Origin: an uncultured Clostridia bacterium
GTDB lineage: Bacteria; Bacillota; Clostridia; Oscillospirales; Ruminococcaceae
Length of the DNA stretch: 64,000 nt
Reading direction: 5' to 3'
NCBI GenBank assembly: GCA_947630845.1
Contig: CANRJB010000006.1
Coordinates: 37,235 to 101,234, forward strand
Both the position numbers and the translations under genes were made by a program. Position 1 is the first letter of the stretch; every line of letters starts with the position of its first letter. This document shows positions 62,100 to 64,000 of this stretch, piece after piece. A model generated the notes under the pieces. It was not told the origin of the DNA and made no database searches. It worked only from the letters and a program-made list of their open reading frames with translations.

Positions 62100-63896
62100 A
62101 TGAAGGCAAAGAAAAACATACCGGCATTTCTGACAGCGGCAGCCATCCTGACAGGCAGCATGGCACTTGCTCCGGCGGCTGCACAGCTCTTTGCGATCGC
62201 TGACGTAGAACCGGAACACACCACGCAGGAAACTGCTGCCGTCCTGACATCCGGCATATCGCACGAGGATGCGTTCGTGGCAGAGAATGATGACTATGAG
62301 CGTTGGTACAAGTTCACCGCAGATGAGGACGGTGCAATGACGCTGAATCTCGATCATGAGAAGATCAACAGCAGCAGTAGCGGCAGTACGTATTGGACTG
62401 TCAGGCTCTGCATGCCTGACGGCAAGGCGATCAGTACGTGGACATCGACTGGAAATGAGATGAGAAAGACATTCGATACCATCGGTTTGCCGGCAGGGGA
62501 TTATTATGTTCAGGTAACAAATGGGTATTCTTCTTCTGAGCTCCCCTTCAATCTGACGCTTGAATGGATACCGAACAGCGACGAGACGAAGAATGACTGG
62601 GAAACCGAGTACAATGACACTTCCGAATCACCTGATGTGATCAATATCAACCAGACTTATAACGGACTGCTCCATGCAGACGATGATGCCGACTGGTATA
62701 CATTCACCACAACGGAAGCCGGAGAGTTTGATATCACATTCCAACATGACGAGATCGACGGCAGCAGTAGCGGCAGTTCCTATTGGACGATCACAGCTTA
62801 TCAGGAAACGGATGGCAAGCTCAAAGAATTCAATTCATGGAATGTGATAGGCAGTACAGAAAAAACTACCACGACCACGATCGGTGTTCCGGAAGGGAAG
62901 TATATGATCGAGGTCGTTAAGGGCTACAATCGGTCGTCGCTCCCCTATGAGATGACGGTCAATTTCAAGACCGACCTCTGGGAAACGGAGTTCAACGATG
63001 ATTCTGACAGTGCCGACACCATCAATGTCAACGAGACAGTCACCGGATTGCTCCATGCAGACGATGATGTGGACTGGTATCACTTCAAGACAGAAAGCGA
63101 CGGTAATTTTAATGTAAGTTTCAACCATGATAAGATTGATAATTCAAGTTCTTACTGGACAGTAACGATTTATATGCTTGATGGTGAAAAGCTGAAAAAA
63201 TTTACGTATTGGACATTTGACGGCAAAACAGAAAAGAATACGATCAAGCCGCTTGGTGTTCCGGCAGGGGAGTATTATATCGAGGTTGCTAAGGGCTTCT
63301 ATCAGTCGACGACTCCCTATGAGATGACGGTGAATTTCACGGCAACAGAGGATACATCTGACGGATGGGAAACGGAATTTAATGACTATCAGGAAGATGC
63401 AAATGCCATTTCGACCGGCAGGGCATATCATGGTCGTCTTTACAATTCTGATGATGTGGACTGGTATACCTTTACACTGCCGCAGGACACAACCATGTCA
63501 CTTCGTTTCCTGCATGATAAATTGGACAATTCTTTATATTACTGGAACATTACCTTGTATCAGGGCAATAGCGAGGTCAATTCATGGAGCAGTACGGGAA
63601 ATGTAGACCGCACCCTTACGGATGAATTTGAGGTGACGGCAGGGACATATTATGTCAAGATCGAACCGGCATTTAGTAATAGTTACAATGAGTATACGCT
63701 GACAGTCAATGCAGGGACAGCCTCTGTAGACCCGTCTGATCCGTCCACACCGTCTGATGACCGCCTCTGGGGCGATATCAACGGCAGCGGCGCAATAGAC
63801 ACAGGCGATGCGGCTTTGATTTTGCAGTATATCGCAGCGATGGGCGCAGGTGCAACAGATCTTTCTCTTGACCAGTATGTGGAAAGTCTTGCATAA
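62100..63896 (+). CDS. Secreted protein with four PPC-like repeats and a single dockerin half
   Basis: 598 residues. Signal peptide (about 1-34). Four beta-sandwich repeats resembling bacterial pre-peptidase C-terminal domains, the last three opening WETEYNDTSES, WETEFNDDSDS and WETEFNDYQED and all sharing DDxDWYxF and GxYYIEVxKGxxxS. A Ser/Pro linker leads to one calcium loop, GDINGSGAIDTGDAALILQY then IAAMGAG (from about residue 557), but the second dockerin loop is missing; the chain ends SLDQYVESLA. No catalytic domain was found, so it is likely a binding or structural protein. AAGGAGGATATC precedes the ATG. Confidence 0.85.
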   Translation: MKAKKNIPAFLTAAAILTGSMALAPAAAQLFAIADVEPEHTTQETAAVLTSGISHEDAFVAENDDYERWYKFTADEDGAMTLNLDHEKINSSSSGSTYWTVRLCMPDGKAISTWTSTGNEMRKTFDTIGLPAGDYYVQVTNGYSSSELPFNLTLEWIPNSDETKNDWETEYNDTSESPDVININQTYNGLLHADDDADWYTFTTTEAGEFDITFQHDEIDGSSSGSSYWTITAYQETDGKLKEFNSWNVIGSTEKTTTTTIGVPEGKYMIEVVKGYNRSSLPYEMTVNFKTDLWETEFNDDSDSADTINVNETVTGLLHADDDVDWYHFKTESDGNFNVSFNHDKIDNSSSYWTVTIYMLDGEKLKKFTYWTFDGKTEKNTIKPLGVPAGEYYIEVAKGFYQSTTPYEMTVNFTATEDTSDGWETEFNDYQEDANAISTGRAYHGRLYNSDDVDWYTFTLPQDTTMSLRFLHDKLDNSLYYWNITLYQGNSEVNSWSSTGNVDRTLTDEFEVTAGTYYVKIEPAFSNSYNEYTLTVNAGTASVDPSDPSTPSDDRLWGDINGSGAIDTGDAALILQYIAAMGAGATDLSLDQYVESLA

Positions 63897-63900
63897 TCAA

Positions 63901-63925
63901 GATGCAGGGGCATTGCCCCTGCATC
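63901..63925 (+). terminator. First hairpin after the PPC-dockerin gene
   Basis: 11-bp perfect stem GATGCAGGGGC / GCCCCTGCATC with a 3-base loop, without a T-run. Confidence 0.65.
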
Positions 63926-63934
63926 AGCCTGTCA

Positions 63935-63963
63935 AAAAAGTCCAGCCGAACGCTGGACTTTTT
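63935..63963 (+). terminator. Intrinsic terminator near window end
   Basis: AAAAAGTCCAGC / GCTGGACTTTTT perfect 12-bp stem with a 5-base loop and T-run. Confidence 0.92.
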
Positions 63964-63976
63964 CTGATAAATAAGG

Positions 63977-63982
63977 TATAAT
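63977..63982 (+). promoter_or_regulatory. Possible -10 box for the next gene
   Basis: TATAAT, then GAAGAAGGCGGTGA which looks like a ribosome site; the gene lies beyond the window. No clear -35. Confidence 0.4.
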
Positions 63983-64000
63983 AAAAGAAGAAGGCGGTGA

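Noticed and set aside
1..64000. tRNA, rRNA, CRISPR arrays, transposases, phage genes, replication origin
   Set aside because: None recognised on either strand. The only regular repeats are protein-coding (SpaA units, Thr stalk, VEETET/GET) or the 22-bp pair around fic.

Overview
The window looks like chromosome of an anaerobic, gut-type Ruminococcus or close relative (Oscillospiraceae, Clostridia). This is inferred from gene content: sporulation genes (spoVM, spoIIID, a SpoIVFB-type protease), a pyruvate formate-lyase locus, the MEP isoprenoid genes ispD and ispF, a PrkC/PP2C signalling operon, and a set of dockerin proteins together with a cell-wall-anchored cohesin-like protein and a secreted GH5 glycanase. 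The last group points to a cellulosome-like surface apparatus. No rRNA, tRNA, CRISPR array, transposase or phage gene was seen. Most genes are co-directional (+), in tight operons with 1 to 11 nt overlaps.

Layout: 1-5416 carries rlmN (5' cut), a PP2C phosphatase, a PASTA kinase, rsgA, thiN and a 28-codon spoVM closed by a strong terminator. 5495-8974 has a SpoIVFA/FB-like pair and two radical-SAM-associated genes. 9202-15132 holds rplS, two signal peptidases, rbgA, rnhB, yraN, thrC and a phosphoesterase. 15273-22746 is a protein quality-control block (tig, clpP, clpX, lon, engB) followed by a TrpR-like regulator and HU. 22777-26076 (minus) is a split pyruvate formate-lyase operon. 26203-27291 (minus) is a Fic protein bracketed by 22-bp direct repeats. 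27619-38139 has spoIIID, a ClpC ATPase, a lipoprotein, the GH5-dockerin enzyme, ispDF, a sulfur/selenium-carrier-like protein with a desulfurase, and cdaA-cdaR for c-di-AMP synthesis. 38384-43483 is a 1699-residue sortase-anchored adhesin. 43563-47927 (minus) has queH, an amidase, an SGNH-like dockerin protein and a CorA transporter. 48257-55416 has pth, mfd, yabB, rsmI and an HtrA protease. 55811-59523 is a two-gene surface locus: a coiled-coil dockerin protein followed by a sortase-anchored cohesin-like protein. 59645-63896 has radA, a 1-phosphofructokinase and a PPC-repeat protein with half a dockerin.

The surface genes form the most interesting theme. Three secreted proteins share one dockerin signature (DA..IL..IA..GAG), while the GH5 enzyme has a different dockerin. 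The dockerin/anchored-cohesin gene pair sits in the same relative order as cttA-scaE of Ruminococcus flavefaciens, but with a coiled coil in place of substrate-binding modules. Other points worth a second look are the split PFL with an extra small reading frame, the repeat-bracketed fic gene, a conserved spacer motif in the vegetative promoters, and a short reading frame overlapping the corA start. Start codons were chosen from Shine-Dalgarno position and, where visible, from promoter position; all functions are by recognition of family motifs, without database search.
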